A DNA stretch of 64,000 bases from AP-15 sp963736715. Its GTDB lineage: Bacteria; Pseudomonadota; Alphaproteobacteria; ATCC43930; CGMCC-115725. Positions 7,923-16,562 of this stretch are shown here, in pieces. The stretch lies in contig CAVTQA010000007.1 of NCBI GenBank assembly GCA_963736715.1, positions 186,001 to 250,000 on the forward strand, written 5' to 3'. A program made the translations under genes and the position numbers. The notes under the pieces were generated by a model. It was not told where the DNA came from. It ran no database searches and saw only the letters and a program-made list of their open reading frames with translations. How positions within the stretch are numbered: position 1 is the first letter of the stretch; each line of letters begins with the position of its first letter.

Positions 7923-8665
7923 TCCACCGTACTCAAATAGCCGATCGTTCCCGAGGCGTCGGCGAAAGCCATGAAATCGAGTTCGCTAATCGTCCAAGTA
8001 TCGAGCTTAGTCGGTAGTGACAATTTATTTGCCGTGCACGCGTTCAGACGGAGCGCGGTGCCGCTGCCGTTGTAGGCAGTGTAAAACGTCGCCTTGAAGG
8101 TAGGAGTAATACCCATCGGCTGGTTCGCGAGTGTCAGCCGGTTGCCGCTTGTGGCGACGTTGTATGTGTACGAGATCAAAACCGCAGCACTAGCGTCGGC
8201 AGAGGAGAAAGTATACGCACCGGTAGCGAAGTTGACCGAGTATTGGCCGGCTGTCGAAGGTGTGGTCACCCGGTTGAAACGCTTGCCGTTTGCGGCGTAG
8301 CTGATGCCGAGATCATCATTATAGCTCGCCGCGTTGGCGGGGATGACCGTGTAGGGTGTCGTCGCCGGAACCGTCGCGGCCTCCAGCTGCGAGACGGCGA
8401 ACTGCCCCGTAGCCGGCGTCACCCCGAAAAAAATGTCCGAATACAGCAAACCGAGGATCTGCGCGAATTTAGCTTTCCCGGTAATTTTACCCTGCCCGCG
8501 GGCTATTGCCACGGGAAACTGGAGCTGCCCGTAGAGTTCTTTGTCGCTCCAGTCGAAATCGATCTGTATGTCTTGCAGCACGCCGAATTGTCGTGGGCCG
8601 ATGCCCGATCCGATTACATCGGTGCGTTCTCCCCATATCGCGCCGGAGCCGAAGCTTAATTGCAT
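7919..8665 (-). CDS. Phage major tail tube protein
   Basis: 248 residues, beta-rich. The N-terminus (MQLSFGSGAIWGERTDV followed by VLQDIQIDFDWSDKELYG) and the later KITGKAKFAQI segment are characteristic of tail tube subunits of siphophages from alphaproteobacteria. They polymerise into hexameric rings around the tape measure. A central insertion (residues about 85-175) has an Ig-like feel. The ATG lies 1 base beyond the stop of an upstream 59-residue gene, and its own stop overlaps the chaperone's GTG. It is the first large tail gene after the connectors. Confidence 0.75.
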   Translation of the reverse strand: MQLSFGSGAIWGERTDVIGSGIGPRQFGVLQDIQIDFDWSDKELYGQLQFPVAIARGQGKITGKAKFAQILGLLYSDIFFGVTPATGQFAVSQLEAATVPATTPYTVIPANAASYNDDLGISYAANGKRFNRVTTPSTAGQYSVNFATGAYTFSSADASAAVLISYTYNVATSGNRLTLANQPMGITPTFKATFYTAYNGSGTALRLNACTANKLSLPTKLDTWTISELDFMAFADASGTIGYLSTVE

Positions 8666-8666
8666 G

Positions 8667-8846
8667 TCATTTACTCCCGTTCAAGAGCCGCTTCAGCTTC
8701 TCCTTGGCGGCGTGGGCGATATTCCAGGCCTGCGCGTCGCGGGCGACCGCCGAGCCCGGGAAATGGTCGGCCCACCAACGTTCGATCAGCTGCTCGATCG
8801 AAGGAGGTGTGGCAGTTTGGTTAGTGCTGTAATCTTCCTCGGCCAT
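8667..8846 (-). CDS. Small phage protein, 59 residues, unknown function
   Basis: Reads M-A-E-E-D-Y-S-T-N-Q, then SIEQLIERWWADHFPGS and a basic helical C-terminus (AAKEKLKRLLNGSK). It has a good ribosome site (AGGAG 7 bases upstream of the ATG), ends right before the tail tube start, and fills the only space between connector and tube genes. The WW-containing helix and charged tail suggest a small helical partner protein. No family is recognised. Confidence 0.65.
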   Translation of the reverse strand: MAEEDYSTNQTATPPSIEQLIERWWADHFPGSAVARDAQAWNIAHAAKEKLKRLLNGSK

Positions 8847-8929
8847 TGGTCACTCCTTCGAATAAGGCGCATTGAAGGAAACATCGGCGAGCTGCTCAAT
8901 AAGCGTACGCCTTGCCTAATCGCCGATCG

Positions 8930-9364
8930 TCAGAGGCACAGAATTTCGACGGGTACGATTGCGATGGCCTGATCGCCGAGTACGCCCTCGTCTGTCTGAA
9001 GCTTGCCGGCTATATAGGCGTGCTGAACCATTTGAGGCAGCCCAAGGTTCTGGATCCCAGTCGTTGGTGACGGTGCGAGCGCGGCTTCGAGAGCGTCGAG
9101 CAACGGGTTCAAAATCGCCGCTGGCGCCAGATAGGGGTCGCTTGAATGGGCGTACACGTAGAATTCGGCGTAGAGTGTCCATACGATCGGGGCGCCAAGC
9201 TTCTTCATTGCGGCTTGTCCCCCTTTTTCGCTCATGAACAACGCCGGCTGCTCCGCCGGAGCAACGTCCGCCCAATGTCTCAGACGTCGATTTGCACTGG
9301 TGAACTGCGCCGCACTCGCGCCGAGGTCCCACAATGCGGCGTAAATCGCTTCACGAACTATCAT
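8930..9364 (-). CDS. Phage tail completion / tail terminator-like protein
   Basis: 144 residues starting MIVREAIYAALWDLG at 9364, where the ATG overlaps the stop of the small upstream gene. The pattern of an N-terminal helix, hydrophobic strands (IVWTLYAEFYVYAHSSDP), a helix with LLDALEAAL and a terminal strand with VPVEIL resembles tail terminator/minor tail proteins found between the gp10-like gene and the tail tube. These cap the tail tube where it joins the head. The assignment rests mainly on size and position. Confidence 0.5.
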   Translation of the reverse strand: MIVREAIYAALWDLGASAAQFTSANRRLRHWADVAPAEQPALFMSEKGGQAAMKKLGAPIVWTLYAEFYVYAHSSDPYLAPAAILNPLLDALEAALAPSPTTGIQNLGLPQMVQHAYIAGKLQTDEGVLGDQAIAIVPVEILCL

Positions 9365-9486
9365 CGGTCGACTTCGAGTCCCAGGCCGCGTCGGTCCACC
9401 GCTGCGATGCGTGTCGATGAAACGAGACCTTTCGCTTCTGATCCTGAGGGCGAGGAAGCCCAAATTATATACCGAGCGATCATCAT
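9361..9486 (-). CDS. Tiny phage protein, 41 residues, coupled at both ends
   Basis: Begins M-M-I-A-R-Y-I-I-W-A and ends RRGLGLEVDR. The ATG at 9486 overlaps the upstream gp10-like stop, and the TGA at its end overlaps the next gene's ATG, so both junctions are 4-base ATGA overlaps. That double coupling is strong evidence of translation in an operon where the same overlap joins many real genes. The N-terminal 10 residues are hydrophobic; nothing else is recognisable. Confidence 0.55.
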   Translation of the reverse strand: MMIARYIIWASSPSGSEAKGLVSSTRIAAVDRRGLGLEVDR

Positions 9487-9956
9487 CGCGTTAATGCCTC
9501 GCGCAATGCCGCTTCCACCTCATCGCGGATCGCGGGGTCCATATCTTCCAGTGCCGAGCTCAAAAAAGAAGGCTTCGGAACGTCTATCCGGCGGTGGCCT
9601 GACCGCACATTGATCGCCTTCCTGGGTCTCGGGCGTCCGAACGTCTTTGTGATACGGCGCAGTTTCGCTCCGACCCCGACCGCACCATATCCGTGAGCGT
9701 GGGCATACCCGCCGCCGCTAGAGACCGTTGCTGCAATCCTGTCGTCGCTCTGATCGAGTTGCAAACTTGTGCTCGATCCGAGCGACCCCGAGCGGGCAGC
9801 GAGGGTTTGGCCAATGAGCTCACCCTCTTGGATCTTGCTCTGAAGTTCGATCCCCAGCGTGGTTATCGCACGGGCGAGCCCCGAAGCTGCCAGATCCGGA
9901 GTGGTGCGCAGCCAAGTCAGCACTGCGTCGTCGCCGACAAGGCGGGCGGTAATCAC
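9483..9956 (-). CDS. Phage virion morphogenesis protein, HK97 gp10-like
   Basis: 157 residues from a GTG that overlaps the connector stop as GTGA. The pattern VITARLVGDDAVLTWL, then IELQSKIQEGELIGQTLAARSGSL, is the classic start of HK97-gp10/minor head-tail joining proteins (K-T-G-x-L-type motif). The end (AIRDEVEAALREALTR) is a helix. These proteins help join the head to the tail. A longer reading from 10175 contains low-quality sequence and is rejected. Confidence 0.7.
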   Translation of the reverse strand: MITARLVGDDAVLTWLRTTPDLAASGLARAITTLGIELQSKIQEGELIGQTLAARSGSLGSSTSLQLDQSDDRIAATVSSGGGYAHAHGYGAVGVGAKLRRITKTFGRPRPRKAINVRSGHRRIDVPKPSFLSSALEDMDPAIRDEVEAALREALTR

Positions 9957-10585
9957 AAGACGCCGGATATTAAGGTGGCATCGATGCCGGTTGCCGCCGG
10001 TGGCGGTTGGATGGGGGCTATCGGTGCAACCAGACGATATTGTTGCAGCAGCGTTTTGATCGGGTCGCTCATGTCCTTTTGCGAGTAGGCGACTGTCTCT
10101 GCACCGCCTAACGATCTCGAGACTTCGCCAATGCGGGTACGCTCCCGATAGCGCAGCGAGACGAGCTCGATGCATGCCTGTGCGACTTCAGGCGGAGTAG
10201 TCGAATACCCGGCCGTATACGCGATGACGACGTTTTGAGCCCCGCGGTTGAACTTGTAGCCGAGAACCGAAACCTGCGTGGAACTGAATTTATAGCCTGC
10301 CGCGTTGCTCGAGGTCGCCGCAGGAATGGCGTAACCGTTGATCGTCAACGACAGCACAGCGGTGACCGGGAAGCACGCGAATTGAAGCCTGTGGCCTCCA
10401 GTTCCGTCGCGGATTTCGAGGTAATCGGCCGATACGATCTGGCGGTTGAGCCAAGTCTGGATATATTGGCTTGCCGCCGAGATAAGGCGGGTAAGGAGCG
10501 CGTCGTCGGTTGTCGGTAACGCGGCCTGCCCGGTTTGCAGCCACGCCTTGACGTCGGCGAGCGTCGTCAAATCCCCGAAGGCCAC
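9953..10585 (-). CDS. Phage head-tail connector, gp6-like
   Basis: 210 residues from a GTG at 10585 (V-A-F-G-D-L-T-T-L-A-D-V-K-A-W-L), with AAGG about 8 bases upstream and only 4 bases after the previous stop. Features typical of the gp6-like connector family are an N-terminal helix, TDDALLTRLISAASQYIQTWLNR, and later TPPEVAQACIELVSLRYRERTRIG. The connector forms a ring below the portal. Upstream in-frame sequence back to 10816 overlaps the preceding gene and reads like noise. Confidence 0.75.
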   Translation of the reverse strand: MAFGDLTTLADVKAWLQTGQAALPTTDDALLTRLISAASQYIQTWLNRQIVSADYLEIRDGTGGHRLQFACFPVTAVLSLTINGYAIPAATSSNAAGYKFSSTQVSVLGYKFNRGAQNVVIAYTAGYSTTPPEVAQACIELVSLRYRERTRIGEVSRSLGGAETVAYSQKDMSDPIKTLLQQYRLVAPIAPIQPPPAATGIDATLISGVL

Positions 10586-10589
10586 TGGA

Positions 10590-11048
10590 TCAGCCCTTTT
10601 TGGAACGATTACTCGGTGCCGATTTTGGTCGACTCGAGGCCACCATCGTCTCGTCGAAAACCGCGACGAAGCCATGCGCCAACAGCTCGGAAACGGCTTC
10701 AGCCGGCACGAGCACGTCCCCATTCGAATCGCCGAGATATTGACGGCCGGCATAGGAACACCCCCCCGCATCGTCATGGTGCAGTGTGAGCACCCCGACG
10801 GAAATCGCATTGTCACCGGTCGTTGCCAATACGAAGCCCCCGATTGTCGTCAGGGGGCCAACGGCCTCCAGAGGCACTCGGATCAGACCGTCGCTATCGA
10901 CCGGATACCGCGCTGCCCCGTAGTTCGCCTCATCTTGGCCAAAGGCAGCGCGCAGCGGTATCAGGTCCCCGCCGCGCGAGACCCCCGGGTTCGACCCGGG
11001 GGCTGCCACAACAGACGCTTTCGAACAAAGCGCCGAAGTCTCAAGCAT
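10590..11048 (-). CDS. Phage hypothetical structural protein
   Basis: 152 residues starting MLETSALCSKAS at 11048, five bases upstream of... that is, just beyond the capsid gene's stop at 11054. The middle contains DLIPLRAAFGQDEANYG and VLTLHHDDAGGCSYAG; the end is basic and serine-rich (ASSRPKSAPSNRSKKG). Position between capsid and connector suggests a head decoration or adaptor protein, but no family is recognised. The longer frame from 11252 lies inside the capsid gene and is rejected. Confidence 0.55.
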   Translation of the reverse strand: MLETSALCSKASVVAAPGSNPGVSRGGDLIPLRAAFGQDEANYGAARYPVDSDGLIRVPLEAVGPLTTIGGFVLATTGDNAISVGVLTLHHDDAGGCSYAGRQYLGDSNGDVLVPAEAVSELLAHGFVAVFDETMVASSRPKSAPSNRSKKG

Positions 11049-11053
11049 GAGCG

Positions 11054-12553
11054 TCACCCGTTTGCGATGTTGCAGATGACGCCCATCGCAAAGGGAGCAT
11101 AGACCGCCAGTACTTCCTCGACATAAACACCGACCTGGCGCTGGCGAGTAACGAGCGGCCAATCGATTTGGTAGTAGTCTTGCCGTGTTTTGATCTCGGC
11201 GACGTTCGGTACCTCGTTCGACTGGTATTGGATGGGCAGGTTCTCCGCCCAACCGATGACCGTTCCAGGCGGCACCTTGGGGTGGATTCGGATCGGAATG
11301 CGAAGGCCCCCATTTAAGGCGAAGGGATTATAATAAAACTGAACCACTCCCGACGCGGTCAGCTGATACTCACCGTCGCTGCCGTCAGCAGGACTATCGT
11401 AGCGCAGCAGCGGACCCGAAGCATTCGACAGCACCTTTGTCGTTATGTTCTTTAACTCCTGCGAGTTGACATAGAGAACCGTCGGCGACACCTGAAAGTT
11501 GTCCCACATCTTCTGGAACATTGTGTCGATCTCGACGATAGAGCCGCGGCCCGACGTGGTCAGAGGCGTGCCAGTCCCTGCCGTCCCGGTCGGCATGACG
11601 GTGACATAGGCATTCGAGCCCGGTTTCAACGCCGTCGTCAAAAGTCCGTCATAGGCGTAGCTCGGGTTGGCAGAGTTGTCGGCGGTGATGGCGCTTTGCG
11701 ACTGGGTGCCAGTGCTGAGCGGCGCGGCTACAGCCAGACTGTTGATCGTCGTGATGGCCTGCAACGTCTCGCTGTTGCTCGCGGTCGACACATACCATGC
11801 ATACGCGACCGCGCCCGGAACCGGGTTGACCGAGCAGAACAGCGTCTGGCCGAGAGTTACCGCTTGGCTCGCTTCCGCGCTAATGTTCGAGGAGCCGCCA
11901 GACAGCGTGAAATCCTTGCCGTCGGCTCCCGTCACGATCATCGAGGTCGCGACCCCACCCAAAACGGAGGAATTCTGATAGCCTTCGAGGGTCAGCGCTG
12001 CGACTTTGACGAAGTAGGTCGCGGCCGGAAGCATTGCTCCGGCGCCTGATGCCGACAAGGTCGGAGTAGAAGGCGTACCGAGCGTCAATGAGGCGTTGCC
12101 GGCAAGGATTGCCATCTCCTCCTTCAGCATCATCTTTTGCAGAAGGCGAAAAGCCATTTGTGCCTGAATGTCTTCGAAGGTCCGGCCGGCGGAGATCGCT
12201 TCGAAGGTCGCCGCGTCTTCCTCCCCGATCGTTACAAAAGCCGAGGTTTTGTTGGAGGTCGAATACGACATCTGGCCCGAACGTTGGCCTTCCGGCACCC
12301 ACCCCATCGAATCGAAACCGGAGCCGATGATCGCGTTCACTTGCCGCCAATTTGTCGCGGAGCCGACGCCACCGCCGACGCGTGGAACGATGTTCCTGAG
12401 CGGAGTGACAAAGGGATAAAGGTTCTTCGCTGGCGCCTGAAGGTCATAGGCCAATAGGCCGGTCGCAGTCGAAATCGACTTGGCCAATCGAAAATCCGGC
12501 TGTGCGAGAGCCCCTTTCATGAGCTCCAGCAATTCTTGAGTGATTGAGTTCAT
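11054..12553 (-). CDS. Phage major capsid protein (HK97 fold) with an Ig/Fn3-like insertion
   Basis: 499 residues starting MNSITQELLELMKG, with an excellent ribosome site (GGGAGGA) before the ATG at 12553. The N-terminal helix, GSATNWRQVNAI and FVTIGEEDAATFEAISAGR (E-loop region) and the C-terminal IRIHPKVPPG...YYQIDWPLVTRQRQVGVY-type strands fit HK97-fold capsids. Residues about 155-280 (PSTPTLSASGAGAMLPAATY... AYAWYVSTA) read as an inserted immunoglobulin or fibronectin type III-like domain, often displayed on capsid surfaces. It lies after the protease gene, as usual, but behind a terminator. Confidence 0.85.
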   Translation of the reverse strand: MNSITQELLELMKGALAQPDFRLAKSISTATGLLAYDLQAPAKNLYPFVTPLRNIVPRVGGGVGSATNWRQVNAIIGSGFDSMGWVPEGQRSGQMSYSTSNKTSAFVTIGEEDAATFEAISAGRTFEDIQAQMAFRLLQKMMLKEEMAILAGNASLTLGTPSTPTLSASGAGAMLPAATYFVKVAALTLEGYQNSSVLGGVATSMIVTGADGKDFTLSGGSSNISAEASQAVTLGQTLFCSVNPVPGAVAYAWYVSTASNSETLQAITTINSLAVAAPLSTGTQSQSAITADNSANPSYAYDGLLTTALKPGSNAYVTVMPTGTAGTGTPLTTSGRGSIVEIDTMFQKMWDNFQVSPTVLYVNSQELKNITTKVLSNASGPLLRYDSPADGSDGEYQLTASGVVQFYYNPFALNGGLRIPIRIHPKVPPGTVIGWAENLPIQYQSNEVPNVAEIKTRQDYYQIDWPLVTRQRQVGVYVEEVLAVYAPFAMGVICNIANG

Positions 12554-12581
12554 CAAATTCCTCCCAGAGAAGGGGGGCAAC

Positions 12582-12606
12582 AAAAAAGCCCGGCAAGACC
12601 GGGCTC
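12582..12606 (-). terminator. Intrinsic terminator-like hairpin between prohead protease and capsid genes
   Basis: On the minus strand a perfect 7-bp GC-rich stem (AGCCCGG / CCGGGCT, 12605-12599 and 12593-12587) with a 5-base loop is followed by a run of T (12587-12582). It stands about 29 bases before the capsid ATG and after the protease stop, so it would reduce read-through into the capsid gene unless antiterminated. Confidence 0.75.
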
Positions 12607-12695
12607 GGCGACGGCCCTTGGGCCGGATGGTGCTGTGTGCGTGACTCGTCAACGCCTAGAGCGAATTGCTCCCGGCGGTTGGTCGACTGCAGATT

Positions 12696-14592
12696 TCAAG
12701 GTTGATCCGCGGCTGAGCCGGCGATCCGAATGGGAGTTGCGTAGCTGGCCTTTATTAGCGTCAGCGTCTGTTCCTCCTTGCTCATCTTGGCGAGCGCGGC
12801 GGCGATCGCTTCAGGCGACAGCTCCGGGTCGCCGCTGCCAGATTTGCTTCCGCGGTCCTGCTCCTTCGATACCGAAACAGTACCCTTGGCCAGGGTCAAG
12901 GGCGGGAGCGGTGTCCGTGCAATCTCGTCGACGCGCTTTGTCAGGCGCTCGATCATCGGAACAACCTCCCCCAGAACCTTCGCCAGCGCCGCCTTTTCGG
13001 CGCGTTCGTCGGGGATGCGCGTTCGCTAGGCTTGCCGCGCGCGTGTCCGTCTCGGACGCGAGCTGGGCCCGCGGGTGCGGCTCGTCGACGCCTGTCGCGT
13101 CGCATCTGGCTCCAGCCGCGACGAGGTAACGATGCGATGCTTTAAAGAGCTCCATCGTTTCCTTCGAATGGCGCGCCCCCAACTTCGTGGCCTCTTCGCA
13201 AACACACCCGTCGGTCAGCGCCTGGAGGCATGAATGAGCCAGATCCATCAAGTTCTGGTGGGCACGCTCCCGTTTGCAGAGCACCTCGCTGACGACGGCG
13301 AGCATTTTAACAATGTCGACGTCGGGGCGGCCACCCTCCGGGCATTCTTCCCGAGCTGGAGAAGGGTTCTCATCCTCCGCTCCTCCGGCGGTCCAGCGCG
13401 CAACCGCCATTGCGCCGGCTTTTTGTAGATAGTGGCGTGCTCGATCCATATTTGCCTGCTCATCGACCGATAGCCCGCCGAATTTTAGGCATTGGTCGCA
13501 CGCGAAATGGGCCATATCCAGCAGCATCTGGTCGCCCCGCGAGTGCTTGGCCTTCGCAATGCCGCCAGCGAGCTGCGGCATATTGGAGCGGTTTTTACGG
13601 AGGACAGCAGCGACGCGTTGAAGGTCGGGCGCATCGGCCATACCAAGCATTCCCGGCAGCGCCAATGCCGATGGTGAGCCGTCGGTTTCCGCATTGCCCG
13701 GGATTTCAGCGATTTCTTCGTTTGCCAAGGCGCTCAGGAAATCACAAAGTTCAGTGATGATCGCCTGCAATCGCGCCGGCTGCGGCGACTGATCGTTCTC
13801 GATGGCTGCCTCGAGTTCCAGAGCTTCCCTCAACCACTCGAGCTCAGCAATAATGCGAGCGATCTGACCGACATCGCGCAGAGCTTTCGTCAGAGAAGTC
13901 CGGGATGTCTTGTCGAGATATTCGGTGGAGGGGGGGCCTGCGGGGGCGGTCGCGCGCGGGTCTTCTGCTAATCCGGCACCGCCCTCGAGGCATTTGAGCG
14001 CATCCGCTTTGGCCAGATGACGGTGATCGGGAACAGTGCAGGCCCATATCTGGATTGGCACGTTGAACGGTTGCGGTCCCGACGGGGCCTGTTCTGTATC
14101 GGCGGTGCCGCCTTTGACGACAGCCGGCTCTGCGCCATCAAGAGGGGCATCCGGCGAAATTGCCACTTTCCAGCAGTCGAAAATGGCTTCCGGATTAGCT
14201 GGACGATCAACCAAAGAAATTTCGTTCAACACCAGACCGGTGATGGTCTTTGGGTTGCCGGCCTCGCGTTGCGTGACGCGCCCGCCAATGGAGAAACCTC
14301 GATAGACCTGACTTCTTACCTTGGCCACCGCGACCGGGTCGACAACATGGGCAACAATCCGGGTAGTTCCGTCCTCGCACACTTCGGCTTCAAGCGTCGA
14401 TCCGGCGGCGGAAAGTTGATGCATTTCTCTGAGAGCAGGAAAACGCATATAGTCCGGGATCGCTGCGCGAATGGCATCTGCCCGCACGATCTCTCCCTGT
14501 TCGTCCACAGCCTCGGATGTTGCGATCCCGTACACCCGCACGGTACCGTCATCCTGAGGCTCAACCTTCTGGATTGCGCCGTAAAGCCGCAT
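12696..14592 (-). pseudogene. Prohead protease (XkdF/HK97-type) with C-terminal scaffold-like region, frame broken near 13011
   Basis: The N-terminal 150 residues carry the phage prohead protease layout: YGIATSEAVDEQGEIVRADA, RFPALREMHQ with the catalytic His, VYRGFSIGGRV with the catalytic Ser, and ISLVDRPANPEAIF. It cuts capsid and scaffold during head maturation. A long helical region follows, as in protease-scaffold fusions. The plain frame ends in arginine/glycine-rich noise at 12811. After LANAHP the next frame reads DERAEKAALAKVLGEVV and on to a sensible end at 12696. Dropping one base from CCCC (13014-13011, minus strand) restores 631 residues. This is likely a sequencing error, though a true lesion or +1 slip is possible. 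Confidence 0.7.
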
Positions 14593-14660
14593 AATTTGAA
14601 ATCCCAGTCAGATGTCGGAATTGGTCAAACCGAACGAGAAAGGCCGTGTCGTGCCCGAGG

Positions 14661-15038
14661 TCATGACCCCGGCAGCTTACACTGCACCGTTGCATTGAGC
14701 TTCAGCACACGTCCGTCGCTGAGATTGGCGGTGGCCTCGAGAATGTAGGTACCGCCAGCTGCCGAAACTGGCATACCCCCGATCCAGGCGACGGAAAACG
14801 ACCCCGTGCGCGTCTGCAGCGAGCCGTCCGTGGGTGAACGCACCTGGAAAGCAGTTTGGGGGGAAGCGGATAAAACCCGTGACTGCGGCGTCTGATCGAT
14901 TGCTGTCTCGTAAGGACCCAATGTGCAAGTCCAACTGGTCGACACGATTGCAGCCGCGCCTACATCCGGCGTGAAATCGAAGACAAAATAATCGGCTTCA
15001 CCGACTTCGATCGGGTCGAACGGCGTTGCTATGCGCAT
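14661..15038 (-). CDS. Phage hypothetical protein, beta-rich
   Basis: 125 residues starting MRIATPFDPIEVGEADYF. Alternating hydrophobic residues suggest an Ig-like beta sandwich (STSWTCTLGPYET, AGGTYILEATANLSDGRVL). It starts 10 bases after the glycine-rich gene and is followed by the protease. It may be a small structural or fibre-associated protein. No family is recognised. Confidence 0.6.
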   Translation of the reverse strand: MRIATPFDPIEVGEADYFVFDFTPDVGAAAIVSTSWTCTLGPYETAIDQTPQSRVLSASPQTAFQVRSPTDGSLQTRTGSFSVAWIGGMPVSAAGGTYILEATANLSDGRVLKLNATVQCKLPGS

Positions 15039-15047
15039 TGGTAAACC

Positions 15048-16562
15048 TCACCCGCCTCTGAAAGGGCGTATGCTGCCGGGACCGGCAAGGATTCGGATCC
15101 TTCCAGGAGACCGCAGCAGCCGGCCTGGCGACACCATCAGTAGGGCCGGGCGACCCTGCCATTCCAGAGTAAGCAAACCCTCCGACACGATCAGTGCCCC
15201 ACCTGTCAGCCATTCGAGGATCGCCAGCCCGTCCACGCTCAAAGTGGCATTCAATTCGTTGCGTGCGCCCGTATCGCCAGCGAGAGTGCGTAATACTTCG
15301 AATTGGCATGGCTCATCACTGGCGAGCCGGCGGCCGCATTCCGCGTGCAGCGCCGTATCGGTGCGCCATGAGGCCGCCACTTCGAGCTGCACCGGAGTGT
15401 CGGCGGTGATCACAGCGGCCGCTGCCCATTCGGCCGTAGCCCAAAGATCTGCTCCTACGAGAAAACCGGAGTTGATCGGACTCCTATTGCTCCGCTTTAC
15501 GCCGCCGAGCGCTTCGGCCAGTAACCAGCTGTCGCTCGAAACGATCTGGTCGAACTGGATCGAAGCGAGGTCGCTCCTGCCCCCAATCGCCTGAAACTCC
15601 AGCGCGCTCGGAGCCGCGGCGCTTATAGTGGCACTCACCGCTGGCGTGTAACTGACGACGATCAGGCCGTCACTGCCGGGGCCGCCCGGCCCTATGCTGC
15701 CAGGAACGTTATCGGCGCCACCCCCGCCGCCGCCACCGCCGCCGTAAGCACCACCAGCGCCACCGGACCCGCCGCTATAATCGCCATTTCCACTGCCACC
15801 CCCGGCACCCCCGCCGCCCGCGCCGTGCGAGGCGTACCATTCGATACCTTCTCCGCCGTTACCGCCGTTACCACCCGTAGTTCCGCCGGCTCCAGCACCG
15901 TTACCGCCGCCGCCGCCACCGCCATTTGTGCCGGCCGCACCGGCGGTGCCGAGGGTGGTCGACCCGGCGCCGCCGCCGCTGCCGCTGAAATTTCCGCCGC
16001 CATTGCCGCCAGCGTTCGTCGCGCCAGCCGAGCCGGCGGCTCCGCCTCCACTCGCGCCACCACCGCCGCCGCCTGCGCTATTGTTCCCGCCGGTTCCACC
16101 TGCGCCGGGAGCGCCGGCGCCATTGGGTCCTGCCGCGCCGCCGCCGCCCGACCCCTGCCAGCCTCCGGCACTCAGATCGCCGCCATTGCCGCCCGAATAT
16201 TTTGTCGTCCCGATACCACTTGAAACTGCGCCGCCCGCTCCGAACACGCCGCTGAAATCGCCACCTGCACCGCCGCCCTTAGCTGCAACCGAGGAAGCGG
16301 CGAGGCTGTTCCCGTTGAACCAGGTATCTCCGCCAGCGGTGCTAGCCGGGCCGCCGGTACCGACCTGAATAATGATGCTGCCAGTCAACCCGGTGAGGTT
16401 GTCCACCCTCGAATAGCCGCCACCGCCGCCACCAGTGCCAGAATTGTACCGATTGGCGGTGGCCCCGCCACCGCCTCCACCAATCGTCTCGATCGTGTTG
16501 GTATTTGACCAATCACCGGGCACTGTCCAACTCGTGCCCGAGACGATAAAGATTTGGGTCAT
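15048..16562 (-). CDS. Glycine-rich phage fibre-like protein
   Basis: 504 residues from an ATG at 16562 (M-T-Q-I-F-I-V-S-G-T-S-W-T-V-P) that overlaps the previous stop as ATGA; ten extra residues from 16592 are not needed. Residues about 25-310 are dominated by Gly, with Asn, Ser and Ala in GGxGG runs. This is typical of phage tail-fibre or adhesin domains that form polyglycine II sandwiches. The C-terminal 190 residues are non-repetitive (IQFDQIVSSDSWLLAEALGG). It probably forms a surface fibre or receptor-binding accessory. Its place in the head module, before the protease, is unusual. Confidence 0.6.
   Translation of the reverse strand: MTQIFIVSGTSWTVPGDWSNTNTIETIGGGGGGATANRYNSGTGGGGGGYSRVDNLTGLTGSIIIQVGTGGPASTAGGDTWFNGNSLAASSVAAKGGGAGGDFSGVFGAGGAVSSGIGTTKYSGGNGGDLSAGGWQGSGGGGAAGPNGAGAPGAGGTGGNNSAGGGGGGASGGGAAGSAGATNAGGNGGGNFSGSGGGAGSTTLGTAGAAGTNGGGGGGGNGAGAGGTTGGNGGNGGEGIEWYASHGAGGGGAGGGSGNGDYSGGSGGAGGAYGGGGGGGGGADNVPGSIGPGGPGSDGLIVVSYTPAVSATISAAAPSALEFQAIGGRSDLASIQFDQIVSSDSWLLAEALGGVKRSNRSPINSGFLVGADLWATAEWAAAAVITADTPVQLEVAASWRTDTALHAECGRRLASDEPCQFEVLRTLAGDTGARNELNATLSVDGLAILEWLTGGALIVSEGLLTLEWQGRPALLMVSPGRLLRSPGRIRILAGPGSIRPFRGG

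Noticed and set aside
15700..16340. Dense GCC/CCG repeats as a DNA repeat or CRISPR-like array
   Set aside because: They encode the polyglycine region of the fibre-like protein; there are no regular spacers.
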